A stretch of DNA of 64,000 bases, taken from the NCBI RefSeq assembly GCF_024684275.1, contig NZ_JAIKXF010000090.1:62001-126000 (forward strand). The letters are read 5' to 3'. Below are positions 38,388 to 48,220 of this stretch, piece by piece; positions within the stretch are counted from its first letter, which is position 1; each line of letters opens with the position of its first letter. The notes under the pieces are model-generated. The model was not told the origin of the DNA, ran no database searches, and worked only from the letters and a program-made list of their open reading frames with translations. Made by a program: the position numbers and the translations under genes. This DNA is from Ruminococcus sp. Lineage in GTDB: Bacteria; Bacillota_A; Clostridia; Oscillospirales; Ruminococcaceae.

Positions 38388-39566
38388 ATGGATGAAAAGT
38401 ATAAGATGCAAACTCCGTTTTATCTTATTGATAAACAGGAGTTGGATAGTAGTCTTGCAGCATTTAAATCAGCTTTAAATAAATATTGGAATAATTATAT
38501 AATTGGCTATTCGTATAAAACAAATTCTTTGCCATGGATTATTGAGTATTTTAAAGCTAATGGATGCTTTGCTGAGGTAGTTTCTGATAATGAATATGAA
38601 CTCGCTAAGTCGATTGGCATTGAAAATAATAAGATAGTTTACAATGGTATTATAAAATCAAAAGAAACATTTTTAGAGGCTGTTCATAATAAAGCGATTG
38701 TTAATATTGACTCTAATTACGAGATTGAATGGCTTGACGAGCTTAAAGGCGGTTCGGGTCATGAAATTGGTATAAGAGTTAACTTTGAACTGGAAAAGTA
38801 TTGTCCTGGTCAGACACAGTGCGGAGAAGATGGGGGAAGATTTGGATTCTGTTATGAGAACGGTTCCCTTGAAAAGGCTATAAAGCGCATAGAAGAAAAA
38901 GGTGTTAAAGTAGTTGGACTTCATCTTCATGTAAGTTCAAAGACTCGATCACTGGATATTTACAGAGCAATTGCAAATATGGCGGTTGAAATAGCAAAGA
39001 AGTATTGTCTTGAACTTAAATACGTTGACGTTGGAGGAGGGTTTTTCGGAGGTTTACCGAATAAACCAAGTTATGCGGATTATATCGAATTGATTAGCAC
39101 AATTCTTTCAGAGACATTTACTCCTGATAAGACAAAGCTTATTGTTGAACCTGGAATGTCGCTTATTGGGGCGCCTATAAGTTATGTTACCTCTGTCATA
39201 GACATAAAAGATACAACAGCTAATCGTTTTGTTGTAACAGACGGTTCAAGAACTAATATTGATCCGTTAATGTCAAAGAAAAGTTATTTTTATGGTATAA
39301 TTAAAAATGACGAAAGTAATAATAGGCATTATTATAATAAGCAGATAATATCAGGGTTTACATGCATGGAACATGATCGTTTGTTTGAACTTAATGATCA
39401 TGAGGAGTTGATGTGCGGCGATAAGATCGTGTATGATAAGGTTGGTGCATATACTATGTGTTTGACACCTTTATTTATAAAATACTTTCCTGATGTATAT
39501 GTTACAGATGGTGAGAAGATTACTAAGGTCAGAAACAGATGGACACATATAGAATATAAAGCGTGA
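38388..39566 (+). CDS. PLP-dependent amino-acid decarboxylase family (LysA/ODC fold III)
   Basis: 392 aa. PLP lysine in YSYKTN (Lys44), HLHVSSKT, VGGGFFGG and VEPGMSL are the diaminopimelate/ornithine decarboxylase signatures. The active-site cysteine block appears as ISGFTCMEHDRLF. It is not a normal lysA context; next to an ATP-grasp gene inside a glycan locus it may supply an amine that decorates the polymer. The stretch is markedly AT-rich compared with the flanking genes. Confidence 0.82.
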   Translation: MDEKYKMQTPFYLIDKQELDSSLAAFKSALNKYWNNYIIGYSYKTNSLPWIIEYFKANGCFAEVVSDNEYELAKSIGIENNKIVYNGIIKSKETFLEAVHNKAIVNIDSNYEIEWLDELKGGSGHEIGIRVNFELEKYCPGQTQCGEDGGRFGFCYENGSLEKAIKRIEEKGVKVVGLHLHVSSKTRSLDIYRAIANMAVEIAKKYCLELKYVDVGGGFFGGLPNKPSYADYIELISTILSETFTPDKTKLIVEPGMSLIGAPISYVTSVIDIKDTTANRFVVTDGSRTNIDPLMSKKSYFYGIIKNDESNNRHYYNKQIISGFTCMEHDRLFELNDHEELMCGDKIVYDKVGAYTMCLTPLFIKYFPDVYVTDGEKITKVRNRWTHIEYKA

Positions 39567-39579
39567 GAGTGATTTTTTG

Positions 39580-40548
39580 ATGAATATTTTGATTTTAAGT
39601 GCAGGAACTCGTAATAAAATTGTTCAGTACTTTAAAAAGGCGATTAATGGAAAAGGAAATGTTATTGCTACAGATTGCAGTAATCTGGCTCCTGCTATAT
39701 ACGATGCTGATAAATACTATATAGTGCCAAGAATGACAGATAATGGTTATATTGATGTGATATTTGATATATGCAAAAAGGAAAGCATTGATGGAGTACT
39801 TAGCCTTATAGATCCGGAGCTTAGTTTATTAGCTGAAAATGAAAGTAAGTTTAATGAGTTAGGAGTTAAGGTAATCGGATCTTCTTATGAATTGTGTGAA
39901 ATGTCGCTTGATAAGATTGAGATGTTTAAATGGCTGACATCACATAACTACAACTGTGCAAAGAGCTATATGGATAAAGAAGAGTTTTACAATGATCTTG
40001 AAAATGGAAACATTTCATTTCCTGTGTTTGTAAAGCCAGCTAGAGGATCGGCAAGCATATCTATTTCAAAGGTGTATGATAAGGAAACGGTTGAGATATT
40101 GTTTGCTCATGATGATGGATTGATGATACAGGAATTTCTTGATGGACAAGAGATAGGCGCTGATGTATATATTGATATGATATCACATGAGGTAGTATCT
40201 ATCTTTACCAAAAAGAAGATAAAAATGAGAGCTGGTGAGACCGATAAGGCAGTATCTTTCAAGGAAGCAAAGCTTTTCGATCTAATTGAGAGATTTGTTA
40301 AGGAATCGGGGTTTAACGCTCAGATAGATATTGATATATTTGAAATTAATGGTGAGTATTATATTTCTGAAGTGAATCCAAGATTTGGTGGTGGGTACCC
40401 TCACGCTTATGAATCCGGTTCAGATCATATGTCATTAATAGTGAATAATATATTAGGTAATGCGAATAATAAGCAAATTGGTAATTATCGTGAAAATACA
40501 TACATGATGAAATACAATGAATTAAAGGTTATTGATGGTACAAAGTGA
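39580..40548 (+). CDS. ATP-grasp ligase-like protein
   Basis: 322 aa. N-terminal Rossmann-like pre-ATP-grasp domain (ILILSAGTRNKIV), then FPVFVKPARGSASISISKV and MIQEFLDGQEIGADVYID, and the metal-binding SEVNPRFGGGYPHAYESG. It resembles the carB-like ATP-grasp enzymes of polysaccharide loci that ligate amino acids or amines to a carboxyl group. It follows the decarboxylase by 13 nt. ATG 39580 is preferred over the TTG three bases earlier. Confidence 0.82.
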   Translation: MNILILSAGTRNKIVQYFKKAINGKGNVIATDCSNLAPAIYDADKYYIVPRMTDNGYIDVIFDICKKESIDGVLSLIDPELSLLAENESKFNELGVKVIGSSYELCEMSLDKIEMFKWLTSHNYNCAKSYMDKEEFYNDLENGNISFPVFVKPARGSASISISKVYDKETVEILFAHDDGLMIQEFLDGQEIGADVYIDMISHEVVSIFTKKKIKMRAGETDKAVSFKEAKLFDLIERFVKESGFNAQIDIDIFEINGEYYISEVNPRFGGGYPHAYESGSDHMSLIVNNILGNANNKQIGNYRENTYMMKYNELKVIDGTK

Positions 40549-40567
40549 GCTTTTTTGAGGTGGAGTT

Positions 40568-41479
40568 ATGAAAAAGGAAGAAAAGGAATATTATGAAATC
40601 TCTCAGGATACATTCAAGAAAATGCAGAATAAGATGCTGGAAATGCTCTTATATTTTGATGATTTTTGTAAAAAACATGAGTTGATGTATTATATTCAGG
40701 GAGGCGCAGCTATAGGTGCTATCAGAGAGCACGGCTTTGTTCCGTGGGACGATGATATCGATGTTCTTATGCCGCGTCCTGATTATGAGAGATTTATCAA
40801 GCTGTGGAAGCAGTACGGTGATGAAAAAAGGTATGTTTTCTGTAAAACTGATCGTAAGGTAAATTACCATCACTCATGTGCATCACTGAGAGACCCTAAT
40901 ACAACATTTATCTGTTCTTATAATCAGAATCTTGATATATGCCACGGTCTTGCTTTTGAGATAGGCCCTATCGATGGTTGCCCAAATTCGAAAATTGCAA
41001 GAGCAATCCAGTTATTTCATGCATTCAATTATGCATTATTCAATACTCAGCGTCTTCCTAATAATAAGGGCAAGTTTTTCAGAGCACTGACAAAGGTAAT
41101 ACTGACAGTAATATCCTCTGAAAAATTGAGATATGTGTTCTGGAAGCATGCTGAAAGAGAGATGTCAAAGTATTCATGGAATGACTGTGAGTATGCAACA
41201 GAGCTTATTGGAAGCATTAAGGGTATGCTTAATGTGTATCCGAAGAAATGGTTCGATTCACAGGTATATGTTGATTTTGAAGGACATAAAGTTCCTGTTA
41301 TGGCTGGTTATGACCATTATCTTAGAATGGTATTCGGTGATTATATGAAGAGACCGCCAGAGTCAGAGCAGCATGCTAAGCATAAGCTTGAATTCGTTGA
41401 TATGGATCATCCATATACTTATTATAAAAACAAGAAATACTTCCCAGGACGTAAGGGAAAAACAGGAGGGGCGATTTAA
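40568..41479 (+). CDS. LicD-family phosphotransferase
   Basis: 303 aa. YYIQGGAAIGAIREHGFVPW followed by DDDIDVLMPRPDYERF is the LicD nucleotidyltransferase-fold signature with metal-binding Asp residues. LicD enzymes move phosphocholine, ribitol phosphate or similar groups from a CDP donor to a glycan. The next gene encodes a CDP-donor synthetase, so the two probably act together. Followed by that gene with no gap. Confidence 0.92.
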   Translation: MKKEEKEYYEISQDTFKKMQNKMLEMLLYFDDFCKKHELMYYIQGGAAIGAIREHGFVPWDDDIDVLMPRPDYERFIKLWKQYGDEKRYVFCKTDRKVNYHHSCASLRDPNTTFICSYNQNLDICHGLAFEIGPIDGCPNSKIARAIQLFHAFNYALFNTQRLPNNKGKFFRALTKVILTVISSEKLRYVFWKHAEREMSKYSWNDCEYATELIGSIKGMLNVYPKKWFDSQVYVDFEGHKVPVMAGYDHYLRMVFGDYMKRPPESEQHAKHKLEFVDMDHPYTYYKNKKYFPGRKGKTGGAI

Positions 41480-42202
41480 ATGGCTAATGTAGCAGTCATT
41501 TTTGCGGGCGGTACTGGTCAAAGAATGAATTCCAAAACCAAGCCTAAGCAGTTTTTGGAACTTCATGGAAAGCCTATCTTGGTATATACAATTGAGCATT
41601 TTCAAAAGCATAAGGACATTGATGGAGTAGTTTTAGTCATTTTGGAAAGCTGGATAGATTATTGCAAAGAACTTATTGAGCAATATCGTCTTACAAAGGT
41701 GAAGGCAGTTATTGCAGGTGGTGATACAGGACAAAGTTCTATTTATAATGGCCTTTCAAAGACGGCGGAGTTATTTGGGGATGATAGCGTTGTTCTTATT
41801 CATGACGGCGTCAGACCGCTTATTGATGAAAGCACAATAACTAATGCACTTGAATGTGTTAGAAAAAATGGAAATGCAATAACTGTAACTCCGGCTATCG
41901 AAACAGTTTCGATGATAGACGAAAACTGTAAAATAGTTGATGTAGTGGATAGATCAAAGTGCTTTATGGCACGAGCACCGCAGTGTTTCAGGCTTAAGGA
42001 TATTCTTTCTGTTCATCACAAGGCAAAAGCTGAGGGTAATAAGCAGTTTATTGATTCCGCAAGTATGATGAGATACTATGGATATGATCTATATACTGTT
42101 GAAGGGGCTATTGAGAATATAAAAATAACAACCCCTTCGGACTACTATATATTCCGTGCTATAGTCGACGCGAGAGAGGATTCGCAGATATTTGGATTAT
42201 GA
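41480..42202 (+). CDS. IspD/TarI-family cytidylyltransferase
   Basis: 240 aa. AGGTGQRMNSKTKPKQFLEL at the N-terminus, HDGVRPLI, and ARAPQCFR near residue 155 are family signatures. In this context (LicD before it, an NAD-dependent reductase-like protein after it) it more likely makes CDP-ribitol or a similar CDP-polyol than CDP-methylerythritol. GGAGG lies upstream of the ATG. Confidence 0.88.
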   Translation: MANVAVIFAGGTGQRMNSKTKPKQFLELHGKPILVYTIEHFQKHKDIDGVVLVILESWIDYCKELIEQYRLTKVKAVIAGGDTGQSSIYNGLSKTAELFGDDSVVLIHDGVRPLIDESTITNALECVRKNGNAITVTPAIETVSMIDENCKIVDVVDRSKCFMARAPQCFRLKDILSVHHKAKAEGNKQFIDSASMMRYYGYDLYTVEGAIENIKITTPSDYYIFRAIVDAREDSQIFGL

Positions 42203-42220
42203 TACAGGAGTTGCTGAGAT

Positions 42221-43258
42221 ATGGATAATAAAATCATTAATGAAGATATTGATTATATATTGAATTCATCATGCATTGAATGGGAAAAATTAAAAAATAC
42301 AAATATTTTGGTAACAGGTGCTACAGGCCTTATTTGTTCGCTTGTGGTAAAAGCTTTGGTAGCTGCAAGCGAAAGATATAACCTTGATTTGAAGGTGTAT
42401 TGTTCGGTACGTAATATTTCCAAGGCTGAAAGTGTTTATTCCGACGTTCAGAATAAAAAAGCAATCAGATTTATAAAGTATAAAGCTGAAACAGATGTTT
42501 CAGATAAGTGCATTTTTGATTATATTATTCATGGCGCAGCACCGACGTCAAGTAAGTTCTTTATTGAGTACCCAGTTGAAACAATTCATTCAATGGTAAA
42601 TGATACAATGCATTTTCTTGATATTGCAAAAATTAATAATTCAAAAGGATTTGTCTATCTTTCAAGCATGGAAGCATATGGACAGGTTAACAATGAAGAA
42701 TTGCTGACGGAAGATAAACTTGGATTTATCGATTTATCAAATGTAAGAAGTTCTTATCCCGAAAGTAAAAGAATAAGTGAACTTTTATGCAAATCTTATG
42801 CCAATGAACACAATATTCGTATAATGAGTATTAGATTAGCTCAGACATTTGGCGCAGGAATATCTGCTGATGATAATCGTGTTTTTGCAATGATGGCAAG
42901 AAGCGTCATTAATAAAGAAAATATCGTTCTGCTTACAAAAGGTGAGAGTAAACATCCATATCTTTATACTGCTCAGGCTGCAGAAGCAATACTTTGCGTA
43001 TTGATAAAGGGTGAAAAAGGTGAAGTATATAATGCAGCTAATCCATGTACTTATTGTTCAATTTATGAGATGGGATTAATGGTTGCTGAAAAGCTGGCAA
43101 ACGGTGAGATCAATGTTGTGATTAATGAAACAAGTGAAAACAAGAAGTATCCGCCAGCAAGTTATTTAAATCTTGATATAGGTAAAATAATGAGTATAGG
43201 TTGGAAGCCATCAGGTTCACTTGTTGATATATACAGTAGGATGATGGCGGCAATGTAA
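42221..43258 (+). CDS. NAD-dependent epimerase/dehydratase (extended SDR)
   Basis: 345 aa. GATGLICSLV (cofactor loop, near residue 33), LSSMEAYGQ, and the catalytic YPESKR. It ends in a substrate domain with AQTFGAG and EVYNAANP. Its neighbours (LicD, TarI-like) suggest a role in the same CDP-activated residue. CAGGAG precedes the ATG. Confidence 0.85.
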   Translation: MDNKIINEDIDYILNSSCIEWEKLKNTNILVTGATGLICSLVVKALVAASERYNLDLKVYCSVRNISKAESVYSDVQNKKAIRFIKYKAETDVSDKCIFDYIIHGAAPTSSKFFIEYPVETIHSMVNDTMHFLDIAKINNSKGFVYLSSMEAYGQVNNEELLTEDKLGFIDLSNVRSSYPESKRISELLCKSYANEHNIRIMSIRLAQTFGAGISADDNRVFAMMARSVINKENIVLLTKGESKHPYLYTAQAAEAILCVLIKGEKGEVYNAANPCTYCSIYEMGLMVAEKLANGEINVVINETSENKKYPPASYLNLDIGKIMSIGWKPSGSLVDIYSRMMAAM

Positions 43259-43280
43259 TTTTATGTGGTGATTAATAATA

Positions 43281-44498
43281 ATGCGTATCAAATCAAAAAT
43301 CATAATATCAAAAATGACAGGATGTATGGCTGTCTTTTTGACTTTTTTTTTGACAGGTGTCATATTTTTGTATAATGATTCTCATTTGTTCTTTTTACTT
43401 AGACTTGGCGTTATGTTTTTAGGAGCGGTTTGCGGCTATTATATATGCCTAAATAAGAAAAAGTGCAGGAATATTTTTATTATATCTTTAGCTTTTGTCT
43501 GTAGTTGGATTTGTTGTTTTGTTACACAGAATGTGCCGAATTCATCTCCTGTTGATTTAATATATACGCTTTTTTATATTGGAATATCTATCGTTATGCT
43601 ATTTAATATAAGGCATTTAAAAATATGTAGTTTGATTATGTCTTTAATTGTAATGCTTTATATTTTATATAAATTGTTTATAGGAGTACATTTTACTAAT
43701 ATTTTGACAGCTACTTCACAGAATTATATTTCAGTTTTGATATTATTCTTTCTTCTTTTATATTATTCATCATGTTATGAAGCTAATGATACTTTTTTTG
43801 TTTTCCCAAGTTATTTGTTTTTTGTATGTTGTTTAATGGCCCAGGGCAGAAGCGGTATTGTTCTTTCTGCTATTTTTTCGATTGTAATTACATTTTTTAA
43901 AATAAAAAATATAGAAAATAAACTTTTTAGAAAATTTTTGAAAGTGATAATTGTCGTATTATTAGTCTTTATGGTTTTTTATTTGTTTTCAACTATAAAA
44001 AGACTAAAAGGCGATTTAAATGGAACATATTTAGCGAGATTTACAAATAAAGGAACCGTAGATTCGGCAAGAATTGTTATTTGGAAGGATTATTTTGCCA
44101 ATAATTTTGCTTCATTAAATAATTTTTTATTTAGCTCTGAGACAGTGTTGATACGTGATGATGGTAATCTTCATAATTCGTTTTTTATGTGTTATGCTGG
44201 TTATGGATTCTTTATGTTCGTTTTTATGATGTCGTTGATAATTTATGCGGTTTTTTGCGGCATTAAGAAAAAGAATTATTTTATGGTTTTTCTTTTCATT
44301 ACGTTACTTTTGAGGGCACTTACAGATAAAATATTTTTTCAAGGATACTGTGAGGTATTTCTTTATTATTATATTTTTTATTTTATTATTAATAGAAGTA
44401 ATAGAATAAAGAAAGGAAAAAATGATGCAAATAATAGAATCTTGTTATATTTGTACAACTCCATTTCAAATAATAACAGCAACTGTGATGGCGTGTGA
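43281..44498 (+). CDS. wzy: O-antigen/capsule polymerase, Wzy-type
   Basis: 405 aa, very hydrophobic with about 10-12 helices and the Wzy-like ligase segment FLMAQGRSGIVLSAIF before a periplasmic-type loop (residues about 245-300, containing ARFTNKGTVDSARI and NLHNSF). It would polymerise lipid-linked repeat units at the outer face of the membrane. The sequence is low in conservation, as is usual. It overlaps the next gene by 77 nt. Confidence 0.8.
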   Translation: MRIKSKIIISKMTGCMAVFLTFFLTGVIFLYNDSHLFFLLRLGVMFLGAVCGYYICLNKKKCRNIFIISLAFVCSWICCFVTQNVPNSSPVDLIYTLFYIGISIVMLFNIRHLKICSLIMSLIVMLYILYKLFIGVHFTNILTATSQNYISVLILFFLLLYYSSCYEANDTFFVFPSYLFFVCCLMAQGRSGIVLSAIFSIVITFFKIKNIENKLFRKFLKVIIVVLLVFMVFYLFSTIKRLKGDLNGTYLARFTNKGTVDSARIVIWKDYFANNFASLNNFLFSSETVLIRDDGNLHNSFFMCYAGYGFFMFVFMMSLIIYAVFCGIKKKNYFMVFLFITLLLRALTDKIFFQGYCEVFLYYYIFYFIINRSNRIKKGKNDANNRILLYLYNSISNNNSNCDGV

Positions 44499-45570
44499 AA
44501 AAAAGGAAGTTGCTGATGTATATATAGTTCCTCAATTTATTGGAGCAGATAATTATTGTAACAGACTAAAAAAATTAAATGTTTTCAGAAAAGTCGTTCT
44601 TGTCGATTCTGATCAATTTGAAAAATATAAACGTTTTAAGAATGGTTTTTTTAGGGCTGCCGGTATAGTAGTTAATTATATTAGAATTAATAAAGTGGTT
44701 AGAAGCATTTTGCTGAAAGATACTTTATATGATAATATATATATATCTTCAAAAGCAAATATTGGACGTTTGATATGTTTATATCATTTAAAGCACAGAC
44801 CTAAGACTATAATTTCTTATTTTGATGACGGTGAAGGAAGTTATAATAATGAAAGATTATATACTCCAAAGACGGGAGATTATATTATTCGTAGAGTAAT
44901 ATTTGGGAAAAGAAGTATTGATCTTAGTAAAACGATATACTTATATTCACCTGAGCTATTTAAAACTATTCATACACAAAGTGGAATGATAATAAAAAAA
45001 ATAAAAACATGGCACAATGATTCCGAAATGCTTTCAAAAATAAATACTCTTTGCGATTATGATGAAAAAAAGGGGATCGAAGAGGACGTTATTTTTTTAG
45101 ATACTCTGGCTGAAGATGTTTTTAATAAGGATTATGTTTCAAAATATTATAGAATACAAGATCAAATTAATGATTTGTTTCGGGGTAATATAGTTTATAA
45201 AAAGCATCCAAGAGATAATAAAAAAAGTGATCCTGACAAGCGAATATATTGCTATGATTCGATTCCTTTTGAAGTTATTTGTGCTAACTGTGATATGTCT
45301 AAAAAGATAATTATAACAACATCTTCGACAGCAGTAGCAACACCTAAAATACTATTTGATGCTGAACCTGTAATTGTGATGATGTTTAATTTTGTTCATT
45401 GGAAGAATAAAGATACTGGTGATAAAGAAAAATATTATTCAGCTTTAATGCGGGTTTATAATGATAAAAATAAGTTTTATTCTCCACATAATAAAAAAGA
45501 GTTCTTTAAGTGTTTGACTGAATTAAAAAATCGTATAATTAATTATACGGAGGATACAAATGAACAATGA
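44422..45570 (+). CDS. Sialyltransferase-like glycosyltransferase (GT52/GT38 type)
   Basis: 382 aa. It shows the three motifs of CMP-nonulosonate transferases: DDGEG (residues 135-139, the [DE][DE]G motif), HP in YKKHPRD (262-263) and the Ser-Ser motif in TTSSTAVA (301-302). The start CYICTTPFQIIT is typical of GT52/polysialyltransferase N-termini. The CMP-legionaminate genes downstream supply the expected donor. It starts 77 nt before the wzy stop, with AAAGGA upstream of an ATGATG. Confidence 0.78.
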   Translation: MMQIIESCYICTTPFQIITATVMACEKKEVADVYIVPQFIGADNYCNRLKKLNVFRKVVLVDSDQFEKYKRFKNGFFRAAGIVVNYIRINKVVRSILLKDTLYDNIYISSKANIGRLICLYHLKHRPKTIISYFDDGEGSYNNERLYTPKTGDYIIRRVIFGKRSIDLSKTIYLYSPELFKTIHTQSGMIIKKIKTWHNDSEMLSKINTLCDYDEKKGIEEDVIFLDTLAEDVFNKDYVSKYYRIQDQINDLFRGNIVYKKHPRDNKKSDPDKRIYCYDSIPFEVICANCDMSKKIIITTSSTAVATPKILFDAEPVIVMMFNFVHWKNKDTGDKEKYYSALMRVYNDKNKFYSPHNKKEFFKCLTELKNRIINYTEDTNEQ

Positions 45571-46978
45571 TAGAAAAGCATTAAAATCAGGTATATGGTA
45601 TACAGTAGCAAATTTTTTGACAAAGAGCATAGGTATTCTTACGATCCCTATATTTACAGATTTGTTATCAGAAGCTGAATATGGTGCATATGGAAATTAT
45701 GTTGCATATCTTCAGGTTTTGACAATTTTGATAACATTAAATCTGGAAAGCACATTTATTAGTGCTAAAAAAGATTTTGAAAAAGATTTTGATTCTTATG
45801 CAAGTACTATGTTTTTATTTAGTGGTTTATTTTCAGTAATATGGTGGATTTCTTTAAATGTGTTTTCTGGATTTGTTGTTTCTAAAACGCATATTAATAT
45901 AGAATATATAAATTGTATGTGTGTATATCTATTCTTTTTGCCGGCAGTAAATTTGTATCAGGCAAAAGAAAGGTATAGATTTGGATATAAGAAATCAGTA
46001 CTGATAAGTTGTCTCATTGCTGTAGGAACTGCTTTGGTGTCTGTTTTACTTGTTCTGTTTATGTCAGATCGTCTTGCCGGCAGAATATGGGGAAGTGCAC
46101 TTCCAACTGTTTTGATTGGTGTAATACTGTTGCTATTATTGTTCAGAGCAGGACACAATTTTAAAATTGAATATATAAAATATGCTTTACCGATCTGTCT
46201 GCCGTTTATACCGCATTTGTTATCTATGACAGTGCTTAATGCACTTGATAAGATGATGATCACTGATATAAGAGGTGACAGGGAAAATGCTTTGTATACA
46301 TTGGCTTATCAATGCGGAACAGTTGTAACTATCCTTGTAACGTCCTTGAATACTGCTTTTGCACCATGGTTAGGTGAAAAGCTTAATGATCATGCATTTT
46401 CGGAAGTACGTGAATTTGCAAAGAAGTATGTGCTTATTTTCATGTATTTTACCGTTGGCATCATGCTTATTTCTCCTGATATTATGATGATAATGGGACG
46501 AAAGGCATCATACATGGAGGCTCAGTACGTAATGCCGCCTGTAATGCTTGGATGTGTATGTCAGTTTGTGTATACAATGTATGTTAATGTTGAACAGTTT
46601 ACAAAGCATACTGTGGGGATGGCAATAGCAAGTGTTTCTGCTGCAGGAATTAATTATGTTTTGAATTACTTATTGATTCCAAAACATGGATATATTGCAG
46701 CTGCATATACTACACTCATAAGTTTTGTTTGGCTGGTGTTGGCTCATATAGTGTTAGTTTATATATTAGGTTACAGTAAAACATACCCGAACAAATTTAT
46801 TTTAGGAATGTTGGGAGTTGCAGCCGCTATAACTGTTGGCGTTAATTTTCTATACAAGGTGCCGATTTGTAGATATATAATTGTGGCGATATACGGTTGC
46901 ATTTTTATTTTTGCAATAGTTAAGTACAAAGATCAGATAATTAATCTGTTTAGAAAAAAAGCTTCAAAAACAAATTAG
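45560..46978 (+). CDS. wzx: Oligosaccharide flippase, Wzx-type
   Basis: 472 aa with about 12-14 helices. N-terminal TVANFLTKSIGILTIPIFTD and EAEYGAYGNY are typical of Wzx/MATE-like polysaccharide transporters. It flips undecaprenyl-linked repeats across the membrane. It overlaps the preceding gene by 11 nt and has CGGAGG before its ATG. Confidence 0.93.
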   Translation: MNNDRKALKSGIWYTVANFLTKSIGILTIPIFTDLLSEAEYGAYGNYVAYLQVLTILITLNLESTFISAKKDFEKDFDSYASTMFLFSGLFSVIWWISLNVFSGFVVSKTHINIEYINCMCVYLFFLPAVNLYQAKERYRFGYKKSVLISCLIAVGTALVSVLLVLFMSDRLAGRIWGSALPTVLIGVILLLLLFRAGHNFKIEYIKYALPICLPFIPHLLSMTVLNALDKMMITDIRGDRENALYTLAYQCGTVVTILVTSLNTAFAPWLGEKLNDHAFSEVREFAKKYVLIFMYFTVGIMLISPDIMMIMGRKASYMEAQYVMPPVMLGCVCQFVYTMYVNVEQFTKHTVGMAIASVSAAGINYVLNYLLIPKHGYIAAAYTTLISFVWLVLAHIVLVYILGYSKTYPNKFILGMLGVAAAITVGVNFLYKVPICRYIIVAIYGCIFIFAIVKYKDQIINLFRKKASKTN

Positions 46979-46989
46979 GAGGTCAAAAT

Positions 46990-48198
46990 ATGTTTGAACT
47001 TTCGTCATTTATTTCAAAATACGTAACCAAGAGACCAGAGTCAATGTTTCTTGGCGATATAGAGGGAAACAGGTCAAGACTTACTGAAAAGATCAAGGAT
47101 AAGAGTGTTCTTGTTATTGGCGGTGCAGGAAGTATTGGAAGCTCATACATAAAGGCAATTCTTCCATTCAAGCCAAAGACTCTTGTTGTTGTTGATATCA
47201 ATGAAAACGCACTTGCTGAACTCACAAGAGATCTGAGAAGTACAGAAGGTATGTTTGTACCTGATGATTATATTCCTTATCCTATGGATTTTGCTTCCAG
47301 TGTATTCCGTAAGATGTTTATTGCCCGCGGAGGATTTGACATTGTTGCTAATTTCTCAGCTCACAAACACGTAAGAAGCGAGAAGGATATATACTCTGTT
47401 GAAGCTCTTATCCGTAACAATGTTCTGAATGCTAAGATATTGCTTGATCTTCTTGAACAGTATCCGCCCGAGGAGTATTTCTGTGTATCGACCGATAAAG
47501 CTGCAAATCCTGTGAATATCATGGGAGCGAGTAAGAGAATAATGGAGGATCTTATCTTCTCGTATTCAGATAAGTTCCCTGTAAAGACTGCAAGATTTGC
47601 AAATGTTGCTTTTTCAAACGGTTCATTGCCAGCAGGTTTCCTTGCAAGAATATCGAAGCTCCAGCCTCTCAGCGCTCCGTCTGATGTAAAGAGATATTTT
47701 GTATCTCCTGAGGAGAGCGGACAGATCTGTATGCTTTCATGTATGCTTGGAAACAACAGAGAGATCTTCTTCCCCAAGCTTGAAGAGTCGCAGATGATGA
47801 CATTTGATTCTATTGCAACCAATCTTCTGCATGAATACGGATATGAAGTGTTACACTGTTCTTCGGATGAAGAAGCAATAAAGAAAGCAAAGAACCTTAG
47901 AAACGGCAGTATGGAGTATCCAGTACATTATGCAGTATCAAACACATCGGGTGAAAAGTCATTTGAAGAGTTTTATACAGAGAATGAAAGCCTTGATATG
48001 GACAGACTTTCTGCGCTTGGCATTATAACTGATAAGGAGATACCAAGCAGAAAGGACATTGAGATACTGTTTAACAAGCTTACAGATGTTTTTGCAAAGG
48101 ATACAACCTCAAAGGAAGAGGTCGTTGATATAATCAAGTCATACTTACCTAATTTCGAACATATTGAAAAAGGCAAGTCGCTTGACAGCAAAATGTGA
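46990..48198 (+). CDS. legB: Sugar-nucleotide 4,6-dehydratase of the CapD type (LegB-like)
   Basis: 402 aa. Cofactor motif GGAGSIGSSYI near residue 44, DINENALAEL, SAHKHV, STDKAANPVNIMGASKR (catalytic Lys) and FANVAFSNGSLPAGFL. This is the LegB type: it converts GDP- or UDP-N-acetylglucosamine to the 4-keto-6-deoxy sugar. The neighbours legC, ptmE, legH and legI make the legionaminate assignment firm. AGGAGG precedes the ATG. Confidence 0.88.
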   Translation: MFELSSFISKYVTKRPESMFLGDIEGNRSRLTEKIKDKSVLVIGGAGSIGSSYIKAILPFKPKTLVVVDINENALAELTRDLRSTEGMFVPDDYIPYPMDFASSVFRKMFIARGGFDIVANFSAHKHVRSEKDIYSVEALIRNNVLNAKILLDLLEQYPPEEYFCVSTDKAANPVNIMGASKRIMEDLIFSYSDKFPVKTARFANVAFSNGSLPAGFLARISKLQPLSAPSDVKRYFVSPEESGQICMLSCMLGNNREIFFPKLEESQMMTFDSIATNLLHEYGYEVLHCSSDEEAIKKAKNLRNGSMEYPVHYAVSNTSGEKSFEEFYTENESLDMDRLSALGIITDKEIPSRKDIEILFNKLTDVFAKDTTSKEEVVDIIKSYLPNFEHIEKGKSLDSKM

Positions 48199-48220
48199 TC
48201 ATTGAAAGAAGGATATAATT

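Noticed and set aside
41480..42202. Housekeeping ispD
   Set aside because: The family fits, but the flanking LicD and epimerase genes make a CDP-polyol role in the glycan more likely; not excluded.
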